From: Micropterus salmoides
Lineage: Eukaryota > Chordata > Actinopteri > Centrarchiformes > Centrarchidae
Length of the DNA: 64,000 nt
Assembly (NCBI RefSeq): GCF_014851395.1
Contig: NW_024041150.1
Location: forward strand, 26,215,225 to 26,279,224
Reading direction: 5' to 3'
Every line of letters begins with the position of its first letter. The stretch's first letter is position 1. The translations under genes were made by a program, and so were the position numbers. Positions 46,442 through 57,315 of the stretch are shown here, piece by piece. The notes beneath the pieces were generated by a model that saw only the letters and a list, made by a program, of their open reading frames with translations, was not told where the DNA came from and made no database searches.

Positions 46442-46474
46442 TATACACTCACCTAAAGGATTATTAGGAACACC
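46442..46474 (+). repeat. Left terminal inverted repeat of the DD36E element
   Basis: 33 bp, exactly reverse-complementary to 47638-47670. Confidence 0.95.
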
Positions 46475-46593
46475 TGTTCAATTTCTCATTAATGCAATTA
46501 TCTAATCAACCAATCACATGGCAGTTGCTTCAATGCATTTAGGGGTGTGGTCCTGGTCAAGACAATCTCCTGAACTCCAAACTGAATGTCAGA

Positions 46594-47613
46594 ATGGGAA
46601 AAAAAGGTGATTTAAGCAATTTTGAGCGTGGCATGGTTGTTGGTGCCAGACGGGCCGGTCTGAGTATTTCACAATCTGCTCAGTTACTGGGATTTTCACG
46701 CACAACCATTTCTAGGGTTTACAAAGAATGGTGTGAAAAGGGAAAAACATCTAGTATGCGGCAGTCCTGTGGGTGAAAATGCCTTGTTGATGCTAGAGGT
46801 CAGAGGAGAATGGGCCGACTGATTCAAGCTGATAGAAGAGCAAATTTGACTGAAATAACCACTCGTTACAACCGAGGTATGCAGCAAAGCATTTATGAAG
46901 CCACAACACGCACAACCTTGAGGCGGATGGGCTACAACAGCCGAAGACCCCACCGGGTACCACTCATCTCCACTACAAATAGGAAAAAGAGGCTACAATT
47001 TGCAAGAGCTCAACAAAATTGGACAGTTGAAGACTGGAAAAATGTTGCCTGGTCTGATGAGTCTCGATTTCTGTTGAGACATTCAGATGGTAGAGTCAGA
47101 ATTTGGCGTAAACAGAATGAGAACATGGATCCATCATGCCTTGTTACCACTGTGCAGGCTGGTGGTGGTGGTGTAATGGTGTGGGGGATGTTTTCTTGGC
47201 GCACTTTAGGCCCCTTAGTGCCAATTGGGCATCGTTTAAATGCCACGGCCTACCTGAGCATTGTTTCTGACCATGTCCATCCCTTTATGGCCACCATGTA
47301 CCCATCCTCTGATGGCTACTTCCAGCAGGATAATGCACCATGTCACAAAGCTCAAATCATTTCAAATTGGTTTCTTGAACATGACAATGAGTTCACTGTA
47401 CTAAAATGGCCCTCACAGTCACCAGATCTCAACCCAATAGAGCATCTTTGGGATGTGGTGGAACGGGAGCTTCGTGCCCTGGATGTGCATCCCACAAATC
47501 TCCATCAACTGCAAGATACTATCCTATCAATATGGGCCAACATTTCTAAAGAATGCTTTCAGCACCTTGTTGAATCAATGCCACGTAGAATTAAGGCAGT
47601 TCTGAAGGCGTAA
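46594..47613 (+). pseudogene. Tc1/mariner transposase (DD36E) with one premature stop
   Basis: The single frame codes 339 residues apart from a TGA at 46774-46776 (residue 61); CGA is the likely original codon, a typical CpG change. The start MGKKGDLSNFERGMVVGARR leads into the paired-type helix-turn-helix region (GLSISQSAQLLGFSRTTISR, then TEITTRYNRG). The catalytic core has D155 in AWSDESRF, D246 in FQQDNAPCHKA and E283 in LNPIEHLWD. There are 36 residues between the second D and E, rather than 34 as in Tc1 or Sleeping Beauty. The glycine-rich GGGGVMVWGMFS box is intact. DD36E spacing is that of the family described as Incomer (IC), so this copy may belong there. No frameshifts. The stop falls between the two DNA-binding subdomains and should abolish activity. 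A downstream start at 46810 would give 267 residues, without the N-terminal DNA-binding part. Confidence 0.9.
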
Positions 47614-47637
47614 GGGGGTCAAACACAGTATTAGTAT

Positions 47638-47670
47638 GGTGTTCCTAATAATCCTTTAGGTGAGTGTATA
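47638..47670 (-). repeat. Right terminal inverted repeat of the DD36E element
   Basis: GGTGTTCCTAATAATCCTTT followed by AGGTGAGTGTATA; a perfect match to the left repeat. Confidence 0.95.
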
Positions 47671-48724
47671 TTACAACCTGAACATCAGAAGGAAGAGGGC
47701 GGGGAAAGACTGAAAATTGTTACTTGGATTAAGTTCCATTATACATTAGTAAAAGCAGGATGCAACTTTCAAATGATACCGCATGCATGAGAGATCTAAT
47801 AGACCATTTTCTCTGCTTGTGACGCGTCTCCTAATGATACCCCTGAGAGAGTCTTGGTGCAAAAAATAATCAAGGTATTTGTGTTTGTATGGCGTGAGAA
47901 AGTAGTTAATCTATGTACATAGTGATTTTGCATGCATTTAACTACGCCGACACACACAAACACAGACATCACTGAAATGTGCGCACCACACTACTCTTGG
48001 AGGGACTGTGTCTCCTCCTGGGATTGGGCCTCCTCCTGGACGGAATAAATAAATGTTTCTCCACAGCCTGTGGTCTGCATGCTGAGCAGTCCGTCAAGCT
48101 CTCCTTCCTCCTTCTGTGAAGTAAACAAATGCTTGCGCTGATTCACCTGCCACTGTTGCATATTCCCACTGCACCCTGGGCTTAGTAAAGTATAGAGGAG
48201 AAACATAAGGCCATTTGATCAAAACCATGTCAGCCATGTCTGAACAAGCACTACCCTGCCCTGTATTTTTCCATAAACCAGCCCTTGGGTTTACCATGCT
48301 CCATCCCTCTGGTGAACTTCTCCACCAGAGTAATAACAATCCTCATAAATTATTTGGCATCTTCGAGTGAGACAGAAATTATTGCTCCTCCATGAGATCA
48401 CTTGTTTGTCTCACTTTTAATTGGGTTGGTGATAATTATCTGTGTCCATTTATATGAATCAATTACAGACACTTAGCATTGTAATCAATTCTATTTTAGT
48501 ATTTTGCGCTGAGCTATGCATGATTAATTATATAATTAAGCACTTTACCTGATTTATGTGGTATCTCCTTTTTTTCTTTGCATTGTTTATATTTGCTGCT
48601 CCAAGCACCGTGGGTCAACAGTAGTTGGAGTCCGTTGTTGGGCAATTTGCTAAAAGTGTGGTTCTATTCATCTTAGTTTACCAAGTTTTGATTTTGACTA
48701 TTTATTTATATACTGCCATAAAGA
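47671..48724. other. No gene recognised
   Basis: Unique DNA between the Tc1 element and the second LTR. Frames at 47991-48206 and 48094-48339 (minus) overlap each other and have no recognisable content. 48340-48560 is listed separately. Confidence 0.5.
48340..48560. other. Candidate conserved noncoding element (unproven)
   Basis: AATCCTCATAAATTATTTGG, CACTTTTAATTGGGTTGGTG, ATAATTATCTGTGTCCATTT, ATATGAATCAATTACAGACA and GCATGATTAATTATATAATT cluster many homeodomain-type sites (TAATTG, TAATTA, ATCAATTA) in unique sequence. Of all candidates in the window this has the most typical developmental-enhancer texture. Confidence 0.35.
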
Positions 48725-49139
48725 AAACTGTTGGGGTTTTCAACATATGGTCAGGTTTGGTTATTAGCTGAATATCAAAGATATTCTAGAAATATTAATA
48801 AAATTATTAATATTCAAAATTATTAATTAGAATGAATAAATACGGGGCACCACACTGGAATAAGGGACCAATAACCAAATATGAATCAAGTATGATCAGT
48901 CTAAAAGAGGGTTTGTCCACCTATAGATGGCAAACAGAGAAGGGTGAATCCGGACACTGGCCGTGGCAACCAACTCTTACTCCAGTATTATACACAAATA
49001 ATCACCGGCAATGACTTAAAATTATAATATGATTTATTTAACTCAAGCATAAATCAATGATCAACACTTTAGCAAGTAAATCACTATTAACTATTCTAGC
49101 CAATAAACAAATCATTCAAAAACATACAACAATCCAGGA

Positions 49140-49142
<3 letters not shown>

Positions 49143-49175
<33 letters not shown>
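49143..49175. repeat. (GT)n microsatellite inside the solo LTR
   Basis: About 16 GT units. Confidence 0.9.
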
Positions 49176-49179
<4 letters not shown>

Positions 49180-50410
49180 TGAGTGAGAGACAAAGGAGGG
49201 GGAGAGACTAAGAGAGGAGGGTGAATCTGACCACCCACGTGATCAGATCCGGTTCAGAATCGGGATCGAGGCCAGTTGAATTTGGGAATCAAGAGGGCGG
49301 TTCAAACCATGTGAATTCAAAATCGAGATGGCAGAAAATCACTCTCCCCTGAACTAAAAAAATGGAGATCACTGATGCTAGCCCGCTGTGGGTCACAGGT
49401 CTAGTTCGCTTCAGAGATCACGTGGTGTGTGCATGGGTTAGTAAGGTTAGTAAGCAGAAGGAGGAGAGAAAAGCACAGGGAGAACTATATACAATAAACC
49501 AGTCTATCCTCCAGCCACCAGCAGTGAATGTTCATTCAGCAGCGGTTGCTGGCTTTGGATTGGATAGAATTTGTACCTGTTCTCAGAAAGAAGCCAACAC
49601 CAAAAATCCTTATTACTGTTGAAAACACTCAGCTACAACTTTATCAATGAGAGGGACGGTAGTGAACTTGCGTTCAGCAGCCATGTTCCTTGATAAAAAT
49701 ACTGATACGTTTTCACACAGTAATAGAAACAAAGCAGTCGCGGCCCAGCGAGTTGTACCGGACACAAACAATGTGCGTAGCACGAAAAACACACAGCAAT
49801 AAAACAAGACACAGCAGTCTTTAAATATCCCTTGGAGTTTCTAAACAGAAATTCACCACATGAAGCTTGTACAAGTTACAATAACAAAGTTATAGAAGTA
49901 TCTGCTGCCCAGACATACTAAAGCCTCTAACGTGTCGCTTTGGTAGTGAGTAGATGCGTCCTTTTAGGAAATCCAGTGGAGTTTTCTCTCGACTCGGTTC
50001 TGACGATGACGTAGTTTCAACGGCACAGCTGATTCTTCGGCAGCAGCAACAGGAATCAGCAAAGTCCACTTAGGCTGAGAAGGCAGAGCACGGAAGTGAT
50101 CTTCTCAGTTAAGCACGGAGTTTATCCGCCTTCTTCTGCAGGAAGGAAATGTTATCTTCTGTAACAGTTTCTTTAGGGATCCAAATTTGTGTTGGTAACA
50201 CAAAGAAAAATAAGTCTGTATTCAGGACAAAGAAAGCTCAGGGCTGAAAAAGTTGTCTCCTATCACCGCACAAGCAGCTGTGGAAAGACAGTGTGCTGGC
50301 TGTGGTCAGGCCTACTTACGTATACCTGAGGGGCGCCGGCTGCGTTACCAGGACGGCCTGCAAGATTACAAGCGCAGCCAATAGTGGCTCTGCTTTTAGG
50401 TCAGTCACCA

Positions 50411-50430
50411 TTTCACACCTAGGTGTGAAA
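50411..50430. promoter_or_regulatory. 20-bp perfect palindrome in the LTR U3-like region
   Basis: TTTCACACCTAGGTGTGAAA reads the same on both strands. The core TCACACCTAGGTG also occurs in the other solo LTR (about 17598-17610). Its place in the inferred U3 suggests a transcription-factor site; TCACACCT resembles a T-box half-site. Function is inferred only. Confidence 0.35.
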
Positions 50431-50631
50431 CGGGCTTTGGCGCCTGTTTTACAGTCCTTTGTCTGAGATAACTACAAACTCAGGCTTTTGGGACTCCAAC
50501 AGGCCGCAGCAGGATGTCACAAGGCCCAGTCTTCATTCTCTAGCCTGTCCTCTATCTACGGACTTACAGATAGGCTCCTCAGTGACCTAAAGGCCCATTT
50601 TTGTTGTCATGGATGTGAGTCCCAACAAAAC

Positions 50632-53029
50632 AGAATGTTTGCTGCCTGCTTTGATGGACAGTATTGGGCTCTAAGAGGCTGTTTAATATTAATAATGTTG
50701 GATTACTGTTTCTCATTTCATAGACTTTTTGGGATTGTCTTCATTGCCAGCCTTCATAGGGGTCAGTCCTATCTAGTGGTCGCCCTCTAGACCTGCTCAG
50801 CCCTTCGGTACTCAGCGTTCTGTGTCTGGGTCCACTTGCTTGTGTGCTCCTGCTCCTCGCTTGGCTCACCGTGACAAGATGGCCTTGAAATAAAGGAAGT
50901 GTTAGCAAGTATGCACAGATAAGTTACTAGATACTAATATATGACTGCCAAACTGTGTATGTAATTGAGCAAATGGTCATACTGTATATTACATTTGTAT
51001 AAACAATACTGAAGATATGAAACTTTTCTCTTGGAAGACTTAAATTTCACATAACACATTATTTGATTTAAAAAAGTGAAAGCATTAAAAGGTCATTTCT
51101 TCAAAGTTATTCTATTTATAAATAAGATACCAAGTTCTTTGCTACATGTAATTAACATGCAGTAGCGGATATCAATAAATTCCAATGAACAAGTGACTTC
51201 CTGTTGCAGTGCCTCCAACACTTCTAACTGCACATCGATTAAAGCAAGTTAGCAATCACACTTAATATGACATGCTTCCCTGTTCTAATACAGTTTTGTA
51301 AGGAGGAACAGATGGTGTTAAATTGCCTTTCAATCTCAAAATAGACTTCTAAATCTTAAAAAGAAAGAGCCATTGTTTTAGTGTTGTCGTCAGCATTACA
51401 GTATATGTTATGTCATATCAGTGGGAATATGAAGCAAGAAGAAAGAAGAAAAAAATTAAAAGAAATAAAAACTATACAGAGAAAGTGATGGCAAGAGGGC
51501 ACGACAGAAATCGGGTAGGTAAAAAAAAAAAAAATCAATGCATGACTGTAATTTGGCTCCCGGGAAAAATTCCCACAATTGCTGCTGCTTGTGTTTCAGA
51601 GCTTTGTGCTTCACTTAGCTTTCAGCATCTTCTCTCTTGGCTGCTTCCTCAGGTAGTGCGGCCCTCATTTGAGCTCCAATCCTCTTTAGATATTGACCCA
51701 TGCATCCATCCATGGTGAAGCCTAGATGATCCCTCACACCAATCAGGTGTGCAGAAGGGACTGAAGTTAGAAAGGGAGGGATGATGAGGAGGAGGAGGAG
51801 GGAGAAAATGAAGGAATAAAAGCAATAAAAGGGAAAATGGAGTATGAAAACCAAGAGCGAAGTAGGAGCCAAATGAATCAATAATGCTTGTAGACTGTAC
51901 ACTTACTCTGTTTTCTGGATTCATCACATTCTGCCATTCCAGGAAACGCAAAAATGGCCACCTGACCCTCGCTGCCTATTTGTATATTTTTGGCGCTGCA
52001 GGCATCAAAGCAGTACCCAAACTATTGATTGTGTTACACTTAGAGCTATTGATTGGGGTTCAAAGCTAAGGGGTGCGAAGAATGGAGCGGGAGAAAGGTT
52101 GAGGATCTATTCTGGGGGTGGCTCATTCATTGTGCTTTGTGGTCATTGCGCCAGTTAAAGGAGAGGATCTGTTTCACAGATACAGATCACAGACGACTCC
52201 ACTTCAGTTATGGTGAGGAGAGGAAATTGATTGGCCAACAAATGCAGACAGTGTTAAAAGTTGTTTACACTGTCTCAGATGTTTCCTGTGAGTGAACTTG
52301 ATTTGCATGTTAGAGATTTTCCCACTTATGCCACTGCATTATTAGGGAATTCAATATAAAAACATAAACAATTCCCCGTGTTTTGAATTTAACACTAACT
52401 TGTTTGTATGTGTGTCAGTCAATCAGTGTGTCATTGTAAAGGCTGTTGCAAGCCTATGAACAGGGCTTTCAAGTTTTATCAAAAGTTTAGAGTGAGATAA
52501 CGCGTGTTAGTGGAGGAGCCACTCAAATATTTGCAGCAGCGGCCCCTCGGCCCCAGCCAATTCTCTCAGGTTTTTACTAGCAGTTAGATTTTACATATAA
52601 ATAACTGATCCGAACAAATAGAAAGTATAACAATAGGTAGATCTGATAATAAACTATTTATATATACTTATTTTTCAAAAATACATATGTCAAATCAAAA
52701 ATAAAAAGAAATTTGGCCCCAAACGAGCCCACTGAACAGCAGTGCTGTACACATAGGCCTAGAGTATGGCAGAACTTCCCCTAGCCCCTGCCAAGCTGTT
52801 TGTATGAGTAGGCTACACATTTCAGCTTATGAATGGTATTTTGTGTTGTAATTGTTTGTTGCATATTTTAATGCCTTGATGACAGAGTTAGGGGGCTCCC
52901 ATTTAAAGCCCTGTGCCTCAAGGCCAGCCATTTTCACCATCATGATGGATGATAGCTTTACGTCCAGAGCCAAAATATAGAAAAATATCTCGAGTCCTTT
53001 CCTTAGTTTCAGGTAGCAAAAGCTAAGCC
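50632..53029. other. No gene recognised
   Basis: Unique DNA with a purine-rich patch at 51425-51475, an A-run at 51521-51533 and GGAGGAGGAGGAGG near 51787-51800. Minus-strand frames at 51615-51951 reflect that purine tract. Nothing is assigned. Confidence 0.5.
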
Positions 53030-53892
53030 CAGTGGTGGAAAGTACCAGTAAGTAGTAGGAATACTGTAGCTACTTAAGTTCACAAGATATTTGTACTGAA
53101 CTTGAGTATTTTCTTTTCATTCCACTTTCTACTACTGCACCACATCTCAAAGGGAAATATTAAATTTTTTACTTTATCTGACAGCTTCAGTTCCTAGTTA
53201 CTTAAAAAAAAAAAAAAGCTTTTTACACACAAAATGTATGAAGAGTTTAAAAAAATACGATGTTTTGATATAAATTAAATTACTCAACAGGTTATAGTCC
53301 AGCTGGTAGAACTACATCAGTTAGGCTAATTGACAGAAATTTAATTGGCAACCGTGGTATTAGTAATTTTTCAAGTAAAAACATTTCATGGTTCCAGCTT
53401 CACAAACATGAAGATTTGCAGCTTTTAATGTATTTTCAATCATTTTGAGGTTTGGACTGACAAAATTAGCATTGTGAAGGTCTCACTCAGGGCCCTGGGT
53501 AACTGTGTGGTAACACTTTTCAGAATTTATTATCGATTAATGGAGAAAATAATCAGCTGATTAAAATAAAAATAATCTTTAATTGCAGTCTGATACAAAA
53601 TAGTTCAACCTCAACCAACTAGATAAATGCATGAGGAATAATAATCTAATGATATAATATATAATAGTATACAACCATATGGGACATTTTCCTTTCTGCT
53701 TTGAGTAGGCTACCTTTACTTTTAATTGGCTACATCTACATTTTCCATCTCATAGCCTACTTACATACTTTTAATTAACTTTTTCAATGCAGTAGGCCTA
53801 CTTGCAGCATATTTTTTTTACAGTGAAGTATTGGTACTTTTATTTATTTTTTAAAGGATCTGAATAGGCCTAAGTTACTTTGATCACCACTA
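53030..53892. mobile_element. hAT-type MITE (CAGTGGTGGAAAGTA family)
   Basis: The left end CAGTGGTGGAAAGTACCAGT and right end GTTACTTTGATCACCACTA are inverted matches with small changes. The interior has CTTGAGTATTTTCTTTTCAT, CTCAAAGGGAAATATTAAAT, TATCTGACAGCTTCAGTTCC and, near the right, TTTTAAAGGATCTGAATAGG. This is the order of a very abundant fish element that I recognise. The flanks GCTAAGCC (53022-53029) and AAAAAGCC (53892-53899) are a poor 8-bp match, consistent with an old hAT target duplication. It is noncoding. Confidence 0.8.
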
Positions 53893-54395
53893 AAAAGCCA
53901 AAGCTTCTGGTTGCAAAGAGGTTGGAGAGTTTTTGACTGCATCAATAATGATTTAGCATGCATTTGGCTGTACTCCATCAGCCGCTCTCACTATCTTTGA
54001 TCACAGGCAAGTGATTTTGTCCAGGAATTGTAAAATCAAAATGCTAAAAAAAACCCTTCAGTTACCGCATCCATCGGGGTATTCCAACTTCCACTCCGTA
54101 TTTGCACGCGCTTCCATGTTGCCTGGTAACGAACGTGCTTTCAGCGGGATCACGGAGACAACAACACTTTAATTTCTGATCGGCTAAACAGCTCTGGCAT
54201 TTAGTAGGCTACAGAGAAAGCTATGAACTCGGTGCAAAAATGATCGTCCATTAATTGAATATAGCGGGACATTGCGAGGACGTCATCTCTTAAGTTCTCA
54301 GCATGAGAAATACAAGGTGTGGCGTGTGAGCGTGTGAACTGGCTTAAATGCGTGTCTCACGGTGAATGCGTGAGACTTGAGAGCCCATAGGCTAA
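53893..54395. other. No gene recognised
   Basis: Short unique stretch between two MITEs. It includes a slightly CpG-richer part (ACGCGCTTCCATGTTGCCTG, GTGAGCGTGTGAAC) without an open frame. Confidence 0.5.
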
Positions 54396-54904
54396 AGCCT
54401 TATTTATACTTCTGCTTTGAGTCTACGCACGTAGCCATGCATCTATATTTCTGCGTCATTCTGGAATTACACCACGCTAGTTGGCGGTAGCGTTACACCA
54501 GCCACTGTGTTGACTTTTGCTGGCCAAGCAAGCTAATTTACAGTTTAGCCCTCCACTAACTTGAATGGAGGTAAAATGATAATCGTGCGCCTCTTCTAGA
54601 CTTGTTATTGACTGAAGGGATCACATTCTGATAGTGAAACGAATTATTTTGCATGGGTTGTAACGCTCAAAAATACTGATCCACCATGTTACAGTCGTTG
54701 GGTTGGAGGAAATGCGATGCTATCCAGCTGACTAATCACAGTTCTTGCGGTCAGCGTCCGCGATGTGTAGTTAACGGCAGTCAATTTTACTAGCAGTGTA
54801 ATTGCAGAAAGACGCAGACACCACCAAGTATAAATGCATGGCTATGTGCGTAGCTCACGCCACAGGCTACGGCATAGACTCAACGCAGTAGTATAAATCA
54901 AGCT
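54396..54904. mobile_element. Harbinger-type MITE with TAA target duplication
   Basis: The left end AGCCTTATTTATACTTCTGC, TTTGAGTCTACGC and the right end GGCATAGACTCAACGCAGTA, GTATAAATCAAGCT are inverted repeats of about 35 bp. A second inverted pair ACGTAGCCATGCAT/ATGCATGGCTATGTGCGTA lies just inside. TAA flanks both sides (54393-54395 and 54905-54907). The family with 'TTTATACTTCTGCGTTGAG' ends is familiar from fish. It has no coding capacity at 509 bp. Assignment to PIF/Harbinger rests on the 3-bp TAA duplication. Confidence 0.75.
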
Positions 54905-57315
54905 TAAGAAACTTGCGGCACTTTCTGTCAGTATGCTAACTGATAGCTGTCATGCCGAAGAGAAAGTCTGTCTTAACTAAAAAGCTCCAGGAGGCCTTGT
55001 CCATAAGGGACCTGGAAGTGAAAATACTGTGTTCATGGTGTTGAAAGGTGCGCTCTATAGATGTGCTTTGTGGTGCTAAGCTCTGAAATAACTGGCCCCC
55101 ATCCTGATAAAAACAATATCCACACTAAAAATAAGCTGCATTTTGTCACAGTTACTCAAATAGTATAGATATACTAAGTCAGCTTGACTACAATAAACTA
55201 AAGTTGCAATGCTTCCATCAATAGCAGTGTTGGTTGGTAATGCACAGCAGCCATGAATGACATTGTGGGGGAGTGCATCTAGCAAAAAGAGACTGCCCTC
55301 ACCAGAAAGTTGACAGCATTGGTTGTTTTTTCATGTGCATAAAGCACCCTGTATTAACATTTCCCTGACAAGTAAGCTCTTGCAGTTCTGCAAATAATGA
55401 CATTTCAAGCAAAAGTAACATATTGTTATACCTCCACAAAATGTCTTGGGTGGTCAAACCTTGTTACTGCTGTTACTGTATCTTTCCTAATTGTATTCAT
55501 GACCTTGATGTACCTTAACCTTTAGATGCAAAGTACAATCTTTCATACCTTAAATCATCAATAAGATTCTGCTAAAATTTTATTTATAAATATAATAATC
55601 AGAAAATTTCTTTACAATAATTATTTGACCACTCCAGAATCATCATCAAGCTAATAAACTAAGTAATGCTACTTACTTACCAAGCTAGCTAAGCCACAAA
55701 GGTATTTGGTTATGGCAACAGTTCATCCTCATCTCCAGTAATATTAGCTGGCAAGCTAATGGTAGCTAGCAATAAAGTTTTGCTGAGGTAAACATATAGC
55801 TGAAACGTTTAAATGTATCAAATGTGAAATTGTCTTTTGTAAAAAAAGATTCTGTGAATACTCTGCAGGCAGGTACAGTAAAGTGCGACACTTATCAGAA
55901 TAATCTGCACATCAGTGGATCTGTCACTTGATACACTACCGGGCATTTATTCCATCAGATTATCATCACTGCCTCCGTTTATTTATTCATTCACTTATTT
56001 TTCGCCAACTGCAGTCTCATTTATTCTGCCTACTGTTTTAAATCCAAAGCAAATTCAAATGAAAGACGAGTTTCTAAAGTGATCCAAATATATATTTTTT
56101 AATGTAGTCAGACAGAGTTTGAAACTTGGAATCACAAAGGCATGACATCTGATAACCTGCATGGCTTTGATGTGATGAAATTTATTTGTCCGAATAGAAA
56201 ATATGATTGTGCTGATTTGAACCTGTGAAATGAGTGTAATTAGTGCCAGTGGTTCACCATCCTCATGTGGTATTAAAAATCTTATTTTATATGTTTCACA
56301 GAAATTGTCAAAGGCTTTTTGTGTGCCAGGTCCTCACCTCGGCTGTAATGCCTCTGCAGCAAATGTCTGAACCAGCACATCTGACCTTGAACATCGCTGG
56401 ACCATTGTTTAATTAAATTAAATCTCTCTGATACCTCTCCCAGCTCTGGAAAATTAGAGATAACAGCACAAAATTGTGCGGGGAAAGAAAATCTTTTCTC
56501 ACAGAGAGTCTGTCAGATCGCCTGGGTTCTTTTCTCTCTTGCCTCTGTTCGTTGTGTTCAGCCTCTTTATCTGTTATCGCCTATTACCCTCTGTGTCAGA
56601 AATATCCATAAAATGTTGAAAAGAAAGCTGTCAACAGTTAATGTTATGTAAGTCTGCTGCTGATTTATTGACAAAATCCTTGGAACCTGAGCAAATTCAT
56701 GAATTATTCATGTAATAGTAACACTTAATAAACAAAAAGGGAGTTTGACTGTGTTTCCTGCAAAACTGGTTCATTTTACTATATGACAGATTTTATGCTT
56801 TTCCCCCCTAAGGTAAATTTGTGCATTTTAAGGTGGCCTGGTAGGTACTGCACAATATTAGAGGAGGCGGAGTTATGGGGCCACAATGCTACTCACTGTG
56901 TTACTGGCAATGATGCCAGCCTGTGGCAAGGCTCTAAAGCTGTTAATTATTGATGAACTCAAGTGTAAGTCAATAATGCAGACAACCACAGAGGATTGAG
57001 GCAAACAAACACATGAACAACCAATGATAAAAATGAACACAGGGACACACATTTTGTTTGAATTTGCTTTCTGAGCAGTCTCTTTCATGGGTCTCCAGTG
57101 TGCAGAAACATGTTTATTTGTGATTTATTGTAATGGTTTCCTCAGTGGTTTATGTCTGTGAAACCCAAGAATGAAGTCATCAATTGTACATTACTGACAA
57201 CACAATTAAAATTAGGCATTTGAAGCGTGTGCACACACTCAGACGCATCAACACAAGCCGATCATCATCACAGTGGTTGAAAAGTGAGTCAGCATCCCTT
57301 TATCCACAACCACAG
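54905..57315. other. No gene recognised
   Basis: Unique AT-rich DNA. 55660-55780 repeats AGCTAGCTAAGC/GGCAAGCTAATGGTAGC phrases. 56300-56620 is listed separately. No coding frame is supported. Confidence 0.5.
56300..56620. other. Candidate conserved noncoding element (unproven)
   Basis: TGTCAAAGGCTTTTTGTGTG, ATTGTTTAATTAAATTAAAT, CTGGAAAATTAGAGATAACA and CTTTATCTGTTATCGCCTAT (GATA-type sites) occur in unique sequence without repeats or an open frame. The call rests on texture only. Confidence 0.3.

Larger units (their letters stand above)
46442..47670 (+). mobile_element. Nearly intact Tc1/mariner transposon, DD36E type
   Basis: Perfect 33-bp terminal inverted repeats begin TATACACTCACCTAAAGGAT and continue TATTAGGAACACC. 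The right end is the exact reverse complement, ending GGTGAGTGTATA at 47670. The outer TA pairs include the duplicated TA target. The element is about 1.23 kb and carries one transposase frame in the same orientation as the repeats. Identical termini and a single disabling change suggest recent insertion or recent activity of the family. Confidence 0.9.
48729..50627 (-). mobile_element. Solo LTR (1,899 bp) flanked by AAAC target duplications
   Basis: The segment starts TGTTGGGGTTTTC and ends GTGAGTCCCAACA, so the termini match as TGTTGGG/CCCAACA. AAAC flanks both sides (48725-48728 and 50628-50631). Minus orientation is inferred from AATAAA (TTTATT on plus at 49033-49038), which leaves about 304 bp of U5-like sequence. 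That is almost the same as in the 16.07 kb LTR. The U5-like parts share GGTGGAGCCCTG/GGTGGTGCCCCG-type blocks followed by AT-rich sequence on the minus strand. A 20-bp palindrome TTTCACACCTAGGTGTGAAA lies at 50411-50430. A (GT)n at 49143-49175 sits inside. There is no internal coding frame. It is a retrovirus-like or Gypsy-like LTR, family undetermined. Confidence 0.75.

Noticed and set aside
50501..50502. Alternative right end of the second LTR at CTCCAACA
   Set aside because: It also mirrors TGTTGGGG, but the following bases (GGCC) do not match the AAAC on the left; the CCCAACA end at 50627 is followed by AAAC.
50488..50790. 100-codon frame crossing the end of the solo LTR
   Set aside because: It spans the LTR boundary and target duplication, so it cannot be an ancestral gene.
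51615..51951. Two overlapping minus-strand frames rich in F, L and P
   Set aside because: Antisense of a GGAGGA purine tract; no domain.
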